From: Bordetella parapertussis
Lineage (GTDB): Bacteria > Pseudomonadota > Gammaproteobacteria > Burkholderiales > Burkholderiaceae_D
DNA length: 64,000 nucleotides
Assembly: GCA_945883145.1 (NCBI GenBank)
Contig: CAMCXB010000001.1
Span: 1-64,000, forward strand
Reading direction: 5' to 3'
The translations under genes were made by a program, and so were the position numbers. Position 1 is the first letter of the stretch, and each line of letters begins with the position of its first letter. Below, piece by piece: positions 27,446 to 35,678 of the stretch. The notes under the pieces are model-generated. The model was not told the origin of the DNA and made no database searches. It saw nothing but the letters and a program-made list of their open reading frames with translations.

Positions 27446-28927
27446 ATGGCACGCAATAAAGATAAACCCGATATTCCACCTGGCACGCCGTTTCAGCGTG
27501 TACTGCCGATGCTAATCACGTTTTTAGTGGTTGCTATAGTCGGGCCAATGTTCTTCTCAGCTTATTGGTTGAATACATTTAGTACGGTTGCCTGTTTGAC
27601 CTTAGTCGCAGGAACAGTGTCACTTTTGTATGGCCAGTTAGGGATGGTGTCCTTAGCCCAGTTTGCATTAACCGGTGTAGGTGGATGGTTTTGCTTACGT
27701 TTGATACATGGTCTCGCAATGCCATTTGAATTAGCGCTCATCATAGGTGCAGTCGTTGCAGGTTTATTTGGTTTAATACTGGGTTTGCCTGCATTGCGTA
27801 TGCGTGGTTTATATCTAGCCTTGTTAACGTTGATGATTGCAGCAGCAGTGCAAGTGGTTGTGAACGTGATTGGTTTTCCTGATGGTGGTCCAGGTTGGAC
27901 AGGCCATGTTGTCAATGGCCAGCGTGCATTAATTCAGCGACCACTATTAGCAACAACTGATACTGCTTACTTCCGTTATGTGATCTTTTGGTTAGCTGCA
28001 GGTATGGCTTTAATCGAATGGTCGCGCGCTACCTTGCCGGGTCGTGCATGGGGTTTGATACGTAAGAGTGAAGCAGCAGCGATTGCAGCCGGTGTTTCAG
28101 TTGTGCGTTACAAAGCATTAGCTTTCACCATGGGCGGTGCACTCGCAGGTTTAGCAGGTGGTTTGCTTGCAGGCTTAAACGGACAGTTAGATAACACGGG
28201 TTTCCCAACTAGTCAGTCGATACTTTTATATGCACTTACGATTGTTGGTGGTGCTTATCACTGGATGGGTGCAGTGTTTGCAGGTTTACTCATCCGCGCG
28301 TTACCTGCATTACTTAATGACCACGGTGTAGACGGCAATCTTGCTAATGCATTTTATGGCTTTGCGTTGTTAGTCTCACTTATACAAGGTCGTAAAGGTT
28401 TAGCGGGACAGTTAGCAGACTTCTATAAATTCGTACGCATTAGTCGCATCGTAGAAGGCTCTGTGATCTGGGGTGTGATTTCAGTTGGTCTTGCATTAAC
28501 CGCTAGTTATTTAGGTGTGGCTGGTTTTGCAGGGACTTTATTCATCGCCTTGATTGCACTCTTATTTAGACAAGCCATACCTGGTGTGTGTTGGATGTTG
28601 TTAGGATTTTTTGGCAAGCGCGTACAAGATTTTGCTGAAGATGTGGAAGCTGCGATTTCATTGCGACTTGCAAAGATTATGCAAGCTGTTGGATTGATGC
28701 CAGATCACCGCATAGTGAAGCGCACACTGAACATGCTGTTCATTGGTTACTTTGTAGGTTGGGTTGCATCAGGTGTGTTTGATGTGGATTACAACATTGC
28801 CTTAGCCATTATTTGGAGTGCAATTGTGATTCGCTTCTTGATTGAATTGGCTTTGTATCCTGCCATTCTGCCGTTACGTCAGCGTATAGATGAGCGCTAT
28901 CCAAAACCCTTTGCGGCTTATCGCTGA
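27446..28927 (+). CDS. Branched-chain-type ABC transporter permease (LivM-like) with C-terminal membrane extension
   Basis: Residues about 25-320 form the usual LivM permease, with [34 protein letters not shown] sequence and the cytoplasmic loop GRAWGLIRKSEAAAIAAGV. LivM relatives usually stop shortly after this point. Here about 165 more residues follow (about 325-493) with roughly four further hydrophobic segments (SVIWGVISVGLALTASYL, TLFIALIALLF, LFIGYFVGWVAS, ALAIIWSAIVIRF) and charged linkers. The extension is in frame and shows no sign of a frameshift. Its function is unknown; it could stabilise the complex or have been acquired by fusion. Confidence 0.9.
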   Translation: MARNKDKPDIPPGTPFQRVLPMLITFLVVAIVGPMFFSAYWLNTFSTVACLTLVAGTVSLLYGQLGMVSLAQFALTGVGGWFCLRLIHGLAMPFELALIIGAVVAGLFGLILGLPALRMRGLYLALLTLMIAAAVQVVVNVIGFPDGGPGWTGHVVNGQRALIQRPLLATTDTAYFRYVIFWLAAGMALIEWSRATLPGRAWGLIRKSEAAAIAAGVSVVRYKALAFTMGGALAGLAGGLLAGLNGQLDNTGFPTSQSILLYALTIVGGAYHWMGAVFAGLLIRALPALLNDHGVDGNLANAFYGFALLVSLIQGRKGLAGQLADFYKFVRISRIVEGSVIWGVISVGLALTASYLGVAGFAGTLFIALIALLFRQAIPGVCWMLLGFFGKRVQDFAEDVEAAISLRLAKIMQAVGLMPDHRIVKRTLNMLFIGYFVGWVASGVFDVDYNIALAIIWSAIVIRFLIELALYPAILPLRQRIDERYPKPFAAYR

Positions 28928-28942
28928 TTGAGGAAGATAGCG

Positions 28943-29674
28943 ATGATAGAAATTAATAATGTGAGTGTGCAGTTTGGTGGTGTTAAACCGATTGATGGTT
29001 TAACTGTCAACTTAACTAAACCCATCGTTGGATTAATCGGACCTAACGGTGCTGGTAAGACCACACTTTTAAACGTGATGTCTGGTTTTGTAGAACCAAA
29101 AACTGGCTGGGTAAAAGTGAATGGCGAAACCATTACAGGTTTGCCAGCGCATAAGCGTGCTGAATTTGGATTACGTCGTACTTTTCAAACTGATCAGATC
29201 GCTGAAGATTTAACGCTATTAGAAAATGTAGAAGCGATTGCAGATCATTCAACTTTTGAAAATAGAGAGGCCAGACGTAAAGCCGTATATGGCGCAATTG
29301 ATTTTGTAGGGCTGAGTCATAGACTGAATCGTCGTGGTAGTGATTTGTCTACAGAAGAACGTCATCTCGCAGAAATCGCGAAAGCATTAATCGGTAGTCC
29401 AAAATTAGTGATGTTGGATGAACCAGGTGCAGGTATGAGTGGTTCTGAATCTGAGCATCTGCAAAAAGTAATACGTGGCATACCGGGTTATTGCAAATCA
29501 CAAGTATTTTTAATTGACCATGACGTTGATTTAATTTCTGCCTGCTGTAATGAAACCATGGTGCTCGATTTTGGTAAGTTGCTTGCCTTAGGCCCTACTT
29601 TAGAAGTACTGAAAAAACCAGAAGTGCAACAAGCTTATCTGGGTAATTTTGATGAATTGGAGGCGGCAGCATGA
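28943..29674 (+). CDS. ABC transporter ATP-binding protein (LivG-like)
   Basis: This nucleotide-binding subunit is of the branched-chain amino acid transporter type. Walker A GPNGAGKTT, a Q-loop (RRTFQTDQI), Walker B LVMLDEPGAGMS and the H-loop IDHDVDL are intact. The ABC signature, normally LSGGQ- or LSYGQ-like, reads LSTEERHLAEIAKAL, a divergent form. The ATG at 28943 is chosen because GAGGA stands eight bases before it; a TTG at 28928 is open but would include that ribosome site. The 243-residue length fits LivG. Confidence 0.92.
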   Translation: MIEINNVSVQFGGVKPIDGLTVNLTKPIVGLIGPNGAGKTTLLNVMSGFVEPKTGWVKVNGETITGLPAHKRAEFGLRRTFQTDQIAEDLTLLENVEAIADHSTFENREARRKAVYGAIDFVGLSHRLNRRGSDLSTEERHLAEIAKALIGSPKLVMLDEPGAGMSGSESEHLQKVIRGIPGYCKSQVFLIDHDVDLISACCNETMVLDFGKLLALGPTLEVLKKPEVQQAYLGNFDELEAAA

Positions 29675-30438
29675 GTACAAAAATTCCTCCTGCTAATTTA
29701 CGTCATGATCGTCTTGAGATTAAAAATCTCGTGATGGTGCGAGGTACTAAGCCAGTTACCCAAGCGATTGAATTAAGTATTGCGCCTGCTTCAATCACCG
29801 CATTGATGGGAGCAAATGGCGCTGGTAAAACAAGTACGGTGTTAGGCATTTCAGGTGTGATTGAACCTGCGTTCGGTGAGATTTGGTTAGATGGTATGGA
29901 CATGGTTGGCATGGATGCAGATGAAATTCGGCGTCGTGGCGTAGCTACTGTTCCCGAAGGCCATCAGGTTCTGCGCGAATTAACTGTCCGTGATAATTTA
30001 CTCGTCGCAGGCGGCAGTTTGTCGCGTGGTGAGATTAATGCATCGATAGAACGTACCGTTGAATTGTTTCCAGAATTAAAAGAGAAATTGCAACAAGCTG
30101 CCGGTGATCTCTCTGGTGGTCAACAACAAATGGTGGCAATTGCTCAAGCACTCATTGTGACTCCACGCTTCTTAGTCATTGATGAATTATCGTTTGGTCT
30201 AGCACCCACCATTGTTGCGCGTTTAGTACCGGTGATTCGTAGAATTGCTGCCAGTGGTATTGGTGTTTTATTGATTGAACAATTTACACAACTTGCTTTA
30301 GCCCTCGCACATCATGTTTATGTGATGTCGCGAGGTAGTGTTTCATACGACGGTGAGCCAGGTAAGTTACGTGATGATCCAGAAATTTTACATCGCGCTT
30401 ATTTCCCTGTTAGCGGTCGTGAGTCAGTCGGACTTTAA
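29671..30438 (+). CDS. ABC transporter ATP-binding protein (LivF-like)
   Basis: This is the second nucleotide-binding subunit. Walker A GANGAGKTS, signature DLSGGQQQMVAIAQAL, Walker B FLVIDELSFGLAP and the H-region LLIEQF are all present, so this subunit has a canonical signature where its partner does not. The protein is 255 residues and overlaps the LivG-like gene by ATGA. It ends 45 bases before the second hydroxylase alpha gene, which shows the transporter cassette sits inside one continuous same-strand run. Confidence 0.93.
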   Translation: MSTKIPPANLRHDRLEIKNLVMVRGTKPVTQAIELSIAPASITALMGANGAGKTSTVLGISGVIEPAFGEIWLDGMDMVGMDADEIRRRGVATVPEGHQVLRELTVRDNLLVAGGSLSRGEINASIERTVELFPELKEKLQQAAGDLSGGQQQMVAIAQALIVTPRFLVIDELSFGLAPTIVARLVPVIRRIAASGIGVLLIEQFTQLALALAHHVYVMSRGSVSYDGEPGKLRDDPEILHRAYFPVSGRESVGL

Positions 30439-30483
30439 TAGAATTTATAACGAGAACAACCCCCCCTGATCAGGAGATTGAAG

Positions 30484-32049
30484 ATGGATACAAGAGTCGT
30501 CAAAAAGAAGTTAGGTTTGAAAGAGCGTTATGCAGCTATGACGCGTGGCCTGCATTGGGACACTACTTATCAGCCTATGGATAAAGTTTTTCCTTATGAT
30601 AAATATGAAGGTATAAAAATTCATGACTGGGATAAATGGGAAGATCCATTCCGTCTCACCATGGACGCTTACTGGAAATATCAAGCAGAGAAAGAGAAAA
30701 AACTCTATGCAGTGATTGAGGCCTTTGCACAAAGTCATGGTGAATTAGGTGTAACCGATGCGCGTTATATCAATGCGCTGAAACTCTTTATTCAAGGCGT
30801 GACGCCGCTAGAGTATTACGCACATCGTGGTTTTGCTCATGCAGGTCGTCAATTCACTGGTGCAGGTGCACGTGTTGCAGCACAAATGCAAGCAGTGGAT
30901 GAATTGCGTCACTTCCAAACTGAAACGCATGCGATTTCGCATTACAACAAGTATTACAACGGCATGCACAATGCTAATCACTGGTTTGATAATGTTTGGT
31001 ATCTGTCTGTACCTAAGAGCTTCTTTGAAGATGCTTACTCAGGTGGTCCATTTGAATTCTTAACAGCAGTCAGTTTTTCCTTTGAATATGTGCTGACGAA
31101 TTTACTATTCGTACCGTTCATGAGTGGTGCTGCACATAACGGCGACTTATCAACCGTGACATTCGGCTTCTCTGCACAGTCAGATGAATCACGTCACATG
31201 ACACTCGGTATTGAGTGCATTAAATTCATGTTGGAACAAGATCCAGGTAATGTGCCTATCGTTCAACGTTGGATGGATAAATGGTTCTGGCGTGGTTATC
31301 GTTTATTGACCTTAGTCGCCATGATGCAAGACTACATGTTACCTAAGCGTGTCATGAGCTGGAAAGAAGCATGGGAAATGTATGCTGAATCAAACGGCGG
31401 TGCATTGTTTGCTGACTTAGCGCGTTACGGCATACGTAAACCTAAAGGTTGGGATGATGCTTGCGAAGGTAAAGATCACATCAGCCATCAAGCATGGGCT
31501 ACCTTCTATCAATATGGCCATGCTGCTGCATTCCATACATGGATTCCAAGTAAAGATGAATTGGATTGGTTGTCGAGCAAATATCCAGACACCTTCCATC
31601 GTCATTATCGTGCGCGCTTAGAGCATTGGGGTGAGCAAGCTGAAGGTAAAGAAGGTCGTTGGTATAACCAGATTCTGCCTATGTTGTGTCAGGTATGTCA
31701 GGTTCCAACACTGTTTACTGAGCCAGGTGATGCAACAGAAATCGCTTTGCGTGAGACGACTTATCACGGCATGAAGTATCACTTCTGTAGTGATCATTGC
31801 AAAGAGATCTTCGAACATGAGCCTAAAAAATATGTACAGGCTTGGATACCTGTACATCAAATTTATCAAGGCTCTTGCTATCCCGATGAAATCAATCCTG
31901 CATCGCCAGGTGATAGTCCAGTGCGTGAAGTGATTCGCTACTACGGCATTAATGGTGGTGAAGATAATGGCGAATTTTCTTCCAGCGAAGATCGTCAACA
32001 CTTCAGACAATGGAGTGGTCGTATGAAGCCACAAGGACACGGAGAGTAA
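30484..32049 (+). CDS. dmpN: Phenol 2-monooxygenase oxygenase alpha subunit (catalytic, copy 2)
   Basis: This is the catalytic diiron subunit that hydroxylates phenol to catechol. All six carboxylate/histidine ligands are seen: Glu110 (PLEYYAH), Glu140 and His143 (DELRH), Glu201 (SFEYVLTN), Glu235 and His238 (DESRH). The conserved Thr205-Asn206 pair and Gln232 near the active site are present, as are C-terminal zinc-type Cys pairs (CQVCQVP, FCSDHC). The ATG at 30484 follows AGGAGA at six bases; a TTG two codons earlier is open. At 521 residues it is close to the CF600 DmpN size. It is the likely true catalytic subunit in this locus. Confidence 0.97.
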   Translation: MDTRVVKKKLGLKERYAAMTRGLHWDTTYQPMDKVFPYDKYEGIKIHDWDKWEDPFRLTMDAYWKYQAEKEKKLYAVIEAFAQSHGELGVTDARYINALKLFIQGVTPLEYYAHRGFAHAGRQFTGAGARVAAQMQAVDELRHFQTETHAISHYNKYYNGMHNANHWFDNVWYLSVPKSFFEDAYSGGPFEFLTAVSFSFEYVLTNLLFVPFMSGAAHNGDLSTVTFGFSAQSDESRHMTLGIECIKFMLEQDPGNVPIVQRWMDKWFWRGYRLLTLVAMMQDYMLPKRVMSWKEAWEMYAESNGGALFADLARYGIRKPKGWDDACEGKDHISHQAWATFYQYGHAAAFHTWIPSKDELDWLSSKYPDTFHRHYRARLEHWGEQAEGKEGRWYNQILPMLCQVCQVPTLFTEPGDATEIALRETTYHGMKYHFCSDHCKEIFEHEPKKYVQAWIPVHQIYQGSCYPDEINPASPGDSPVREVIRYYGINGGEDNGEFSSSEDRQHFRQWSGRMKPQGHGE

Positions 32050-32051
32050 TC

Positions 32052-32447
32052 ATGCAGGCAACAGGCAAGGATTTGATGGTAAGCATAGGGGAGTATCCAT
32101 TGCATCAGCAAGATGGAGAAAATCTATTTCATGGCAAACGTTTGATTTATCTGTGTTGGGAAAATCATTTAATGTTTGCGGCACCCTTATGTGTGCCTTT
32201 ACCACCCACCTTGCCTTTCGGTGCTTTGATTCGTGATGTATTGCCTGAACTCTATGGTGAACATCCTGAATTTGAAGACATCGATTGGAAGCGTACTCAG
32301 TGGTTTAACTCGGATACACGTTTCATTCCAGATGTAGGTAAATCATTAGAGCACCATGGTTTAGCGCATAAATCACTGATTCGTTTTCGTACGCCAGCAT
32401 TAGAAGGTAGTCGTGCTTCTGCAGCTGACGGTAAACAAGCTTTTTAA
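32052..32447 (+). CDS. dmpO: Phenol hydroxylase gamma subunit (P4, copy 2)
   Basis: The 131-residue gamma subunit has blocks LIYLCWENHLMFAAPLCVPLP, VLPELYGEHPEFEDIDWKRTQWF and HGLAHKSLIRFRTPALEGSRAS. It starts at an ATG two bases after the dmpN copy 2 stop, giving tight coupling; a longer frame back into dmpN is not used. It is longer than copy 1 and closer in style to known DmpO proteins. It pairs with the ligand-complete alpha subunit. Confidence 0.93.
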   Translation: MQATGKDLMVSIGEYPLHQQDGENLFHGKRLIYLCWENHLMFAAPLCVPLPPTLPFGALIRDVLPELYGEHPEFEDIDWKRTQWFNSDTRFIPDVGKSLEHHGLAHKSLIRFRTPALEGSRASAADGKQAF

Positions 32448-32472
32448 CATCGCCTGACAATTTATTCACATC

Positions 32473-33531
32473 ATGTCTTCGCAACTTACTATTGAACCCT
32501 TAGGCGCGACCATCGAAGTCGAAGAAGGTCAAACCATTCTGGATGCAGCACTGCGCCAAGGTATTTATATCCCACATGCTTGTGGTCATGGTTTGTGTGG
32601 CACTTGCAAAGTACAAGTCTTAGGTGGCAATGTCGATCATGGCGTCTCCAATCCTTTTGCGTTAATGGATTTTGAGCGTGATGAAGGTAAAACGCTGGCG
32701 TGTTGTGCCACCTTAGAAAGCGATGTCACGGTTGAAGCCGATATCGATGATGAACCTGATGCACGCATTATTCCAGTTGAAGATTTCGATACCGTAGTAA
32801 GTCGTATAGAAACGCTGACACCAACCATCAAAGGTATTTGGTTAAAGCTGGATAGAACGATAGATTTTCAAGCAGGGCAATATATTCAAATCATCATGCC
32901 AGGTGTAGAAGGTGGTCGCCCATTTTCTATAGCTAATGCGCCTGAAGAAATTGCACGTACTGGTGAATTAGAAATTAACGTACGTATTGTAGAGGGCGGA
33001 TCTGGTACTGCTTATTTACACAATCAATTAAAAGTAGGCGACAAGCTGCGTGTGTCTGGTCCTTATGGACGTTTCTTTGTACGTAGTTCAGAAAAAGAAC
33101 CCATTATTTTTATGGCAGGTGGTTCAGGTCTATCCAGTCCACGTTCAATGATTTTAGATTTATTAGCGCAAGGATCGCAGCAAGAGATCACACTTATTTA
33201 TGGCCAACGACATTTGGCTGAGTTGTATTACGACGCAGAATTTAAAGTGCTCGCTCAACAACATAAGAATTTTCATTATGTTCCTGCTTTGAGTGAAGAT
33301 GCCACAGGCTTTGATGGTCTTAAAGGTTTTGTGCATGACGCCGCTAAAGAACATTTCAATGGTGATTTTTCTGGACACAAAGCTTATCTATGTGGACCAC
33401 CAGTCATGATAGAAGCGTGTTTATCGACTTTGATGCAAGGTCGTTTATATGAACGCGATATCTATGCTGAAAAATTTATTACCGCAGCCGATGCCTCTAA
33501 ACCACGTAGTGCATTCTTTAAGCGCGTGTAA
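32473..33531 (+). CDS. dmpP: Phenol hydroxylase reductase (P5), [2Fe-2S]/FAD electron donor
   Basis: DmpP passes electrons from NADH through FAD and a [2Fe-2S] centre to the diiron oxygenase. The N-terminal ferredoxin domain has Cys37, Cys42, Cys45 (ACGHGLCGTCK) and Cys77. The FAD block GRPFSIANAP and the nucleotide-binding GGSGLSSPRSM follow, with the C-terminal CGPPVMIEA. The 352-residue length is standard. Only one reductase gene is present. Confidence 0.96.
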   Translation: MSSQLTIEPLGATIEVEEGQTILDAALRQGIYIPHACGHGLCGTCKVQVLGGNVDHGVSNPFALMDFERDEGKTLACCATLESDVTVEADIDDEPDARIIPVEDFDTVVSRIETLTPTIKGIWLKLDRTIDFQAGQYIQIIMPGVEGGRPFSIANAPEEIARTGELEINVRIVEGGSGTAYLHNQLKVGDKLRVSGPYGRFFVRSSEKEPIIFMAGGSGLSSPRSMILDLLAQGSQQEITLIYGQRHLAELYYDAEFKVLAQQHKNFHYVPALSEDATGFDGLKGFVHDAAKEHFNGDFSGHKAYLCGPPVMIEACLSTLMQGRLYERDIYAEKFITAADASKPRSAFFKRV

Positions 33532-33540
33532 GCAATAGCT

Positions 33541-33900
33541 ATGTTTGATTTTCGTCCTAAAGTGCAAGTCACGATAGAACAAACAGGTGAATGTTATCCC
33601 TGTGCAGTCGGTGAGAGCTTGTTAAAGGGGATGCTGCGTTTAGGTCGTAAAGGTATACCAGTTGGATGTGTGAATGGTGGTTGTGGTGTGTGCAAGGTGC
33701 GGATATTACAAGGTAAGACAGAAGTATTAGGACCAGTCAGTCGTGCTCACGTAACAGAATCTGAAGAGGCACAGGGTTATACACTGGCTTGCAGAGTAGG
33801 GCCCACTTGCGAGGTGAAGCTTGAAGTGGCAGGCAAGATGATTAAACCGTTTTCTAAGGGGTTTCCCGGGCAGGCCACCCCACCTGCAATAACGAAATAA
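33541..33900 (+). CDS. dmpQ: XylT/DmpQ-type [2Fe-2S] ferredoxin
   Basis: This plant-type ferredoxin is known in meta-pathway operons to reactivate catechol 2,3-dioxygenase by reducing its oxidised iron. The 119-residue protein has the motif [17 protein letters not shown] and a fourth Cys in LACRVG. It lies between the reductase and the dioxygenase gene, the canonical position. The N terminus has an added Cys ([11 protein letters not shown]), as in other XylT-type proteins. Confidence 0.92.
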   Translation: MFDFRPKVQVTIEQTGECYPCAVGESLLKGMLRLGRKGIPVGCVNGGCGVCKVRILQGKTEVLGPVSRAHVTESEEAQGYTLACRVGPTCEVKLEVAGKMIKPFSKGFPGQATPPAITK

Positions 33901-33914
33901 ATAAGGAGACAAAA

Positions 33915-34859
33915 ATGGGAGTGATGCGCATAGGGCACGCCAGCATAAAAGTGATGGACATGGCAGCCGCAGTCAAGCACTACACAGAAGTGCTGGGCAT
34001 GAAAGTAACAATGGAAGATAAATCAGGCAATGTGTATTTGAAATGCTGGGATGAATGGGATCGTTATTCCATCATTCTCACGTCATCGGATCAGGCTGGT
34101 TTAAATCACGTTGCTTATAAAGTTGAAAAAGATAGCGACTTAAACGATTTAAAACAACGCATAGAAGCTTATGGTGTGAAGGTTACAGAATTGGCTGAAG
34201 GCGCATTGCCTGCAACCGGTCGTATGTTGCAATTCAAACTACCTAGCGGTCATGAAATGCGTTTGTTTGCGCAAAAAGAATTTGTGGGTACCGAAGTAGG
34301 TAGTACCAATCCTGATCCTTGGCCAGACAACATCACTGGTGCAGGTGCGCACTGGGTTGATCATGTACTTTTAATGTGTGAGCTCAATCCTGAAACGGGT
34401 GTGAATACCGTTGCGGAGAACACTGAGTTCTTATGTAAGGCCTTAGATTTTTATTTGGTCGAACAAGTGATGGTAGGACCAGGTGGTGTCATTCAAGCAG
34501 CGACTTGGCTTGCACGTACCAGCACACCACATGACATTGCTTTCGTTGGTGCACCTAAATCCGGCTTCCATCACGTGTCCTTCTTCCTCGATTCATGGCA
34601 CGATATTTTAAAAGCTGCCGACATCATGTCGAAGAAAAAAGTCAAAATCGATGTGGCGCCGACTCGTCATGGCATCACACGAGGTGAAACGATTTATTTC
34701 TTTGATCCTAGTGGTAACCGCAATGAAACCTTTGCAGGTTTAGGTTATCTGTCACAACCAGATCGTCCTGTTACAACGTGGACTGAAGACAAACTGTGGA
34801 CTGGTATTTTCTATCATACCGGTGATGCAGTACCTACCTTCACCGACGTTTATACCTGA
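33915..34859 (+). CDS. dmpB: Catechol 2,3-dioxygenase (extradiol)
   Basis: The enzyme cleaves catechol next to its hydroxyls to 2-hydroxymuconic semialdehyde, using Fe(II). Two vicinal-oxygen-chelate modules are present. By comparison with XylE, ligands map to His150 (WVDHVLL), His220 (FHHVSFFLD) and Glu271 (GNRNETF). Catalytic-site residues map to His206 (TPHDIAF), His252 (TRHGITRG) and Tyr261 (ETIYFFDP). The length of 314 residues is slightly above XylE (307). An AAGGAGA ribosome site sits seven bases before the ATG, the strongest site in this part of the operon. Confidence 0.97.
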   Translation: MGVMRIGHASIKVMDMAAAVKHYTEVLGMKVTMEDKSGNVYLKCWDEWDRYSIILTSSDQAGLNHVAYKVEKDSDLNDLKQRIEAYGVKVTELAEGALPATGRMLQFKLPSGHEMRLFAQKEFVGTEVGSTNPDPWPDNITGAGAHWVDHVLLMCELNPETGVNTVAENTEFLCKALDFYLVEQVMVGPGGVIQAATWLARTSTPHDIAFVGAPKSGFHHVSFFLDSWHDILKAADIMSKKKVKIDVAPTRHGITRGETIYFFDPSGNRNETFAGLGYLSQPDRPVTTWTEDKLWTGIFYHTGDAVPTFTDVYT

Positions 34860-35164
34860 TGCAGCATTAAGTTTTTCGCTTGTGTATCGACTGCGTTATT
34901 GACGCAGTCGATACCAGTGAGAATGCACGCACAACAGAAATAAACGCTGCCAATACTGGCGACTCAACAGTCTGTTCAACCAGACAATGACATTCAATTT
35001 CGTAAAGATGGTTACTGATCAAAGCAAGATGCAATACACATGTCAGTCACAGACTGGCTGTGATGGTGTTTTGTTTTTCAATATAAAGCGTCAGCAAAGC
35101 AATGGTGATCAGCATTCCTTAAATTTTTTTCAATCTAAAGTAAACCTCGATTTGAGAGACTTTT
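34860..35164. other. Non-coding spacer within the meta-pathway genes
   Basis: No supported gene lies here; a short open frame at 34987-35172 overlaps the next gene and resembles nothing. The left part holds the strong stem-loop listed separately. Further right there is a weaker TCACAG/CTGTGA repeat (about 35048-35064). An internal promoter for the lower-pathway genes is possible but I see no convincing -24/-12 or -35/-10 element. Confidence 0.5.
34884..34914 (+). terminator. Strong 13-bp stem-loop after the catechol dioxygenase gene
   Basis: GTATCGACTGCGT (34884-34896) and ACGCAGTCGATAC (34902-34914) pair perfectly around a five-base loop, 24 bases after the dmpB stop. No T-run follows, so it is more likely a partial (Rho-aided) terminator or a 3'-end-stabilising structure that separates upper from lower pathway expression. 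Confidence 0.6.
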
Positions 35165-35608
35165 ATGAGTAAAACAAATTTACCAACGGTGAGTGCTGCA
35201 CAAGCGGTAATTACAGCTGAAGCAGCAAGCATTGCCTTGCAAGCGACTGTGGATCACGCAAAATTATTAGGCATCGCAATTAATGTCGCCATTACTGATA
35301 GTGCGGGCGTGATGGCAGGATTTTTACGTATGCCAGGTGCATTTTTACATTCGATAGATATCGCTATCGATAAAGCCTATACCTCAGCAAGTTTTGGATT
35401 TCCGACTAGTCAATGGATGAAAGTCTTGGAAAGTGATGCAGCATTACGTGCAGGTTTACCTTTGCGCCCACGTTTAGTCATCTTTGGTGGTGGACTACCT
35501 ATTGTTGAAAAAGGCGTTCGCATAGGTGGTATCGGTGTATCGGGTGGATCAGCGGAAGAAGATGAAGAATGCGCGCGCGCAGGATTAAAAGCCATAGGCT
35601 TAGCTTAA
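35165..35608 (+). CDS. GlcG/HbpS family protein (DUF336)
   Basis: The 147-residue protein is of the GlcG/HbpS (haem-degrading/haem-binding) family, seen in NVAITDSAGVMAGFLRMPGA, SIDIAIDKAYTSASFGFPT, and the glycine-rich GGGLPIVEKGVRIGGIGVSGGS. Members often sit in aromatic and glycolate operons, but no role in meta-cleavage has been defined to my knowledge. It has no signal peptide. It is the first gene after the stem-loop and precedes dmpC; its retention suggests a job in the pathway, perhaps cofactor or by-product handling (inference). Confidence 0.85.
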   Translation: MSKTNLPTVSAAQAVITAEAASIALQATVDHAKLLGIAINVAITDSAGVMAGFLRMPGAFLHSIDIAIDKAYTSASFGFPTSQWMKVLESDAALRAGLPLRPRLVIFGGGLPIVEKGVRIGGIGVSGGSAEEDEECARAGLKAIGLA

Positions 35609-35678
35609 GTAAATATAAAGTAAAAATTTTATATTTAGATCACCTCTGAATATAGAGCGAATTTAAACAGGAAATATC

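Noticed and set aside
34987..35172. 61-residue open frame in the spacer after the catechol dioxygenase gene
   Set aside because: It overlaps the start of the next well-supported gene, lacks a ribosome site and resembles no family; the spacer is better read as regulatory.
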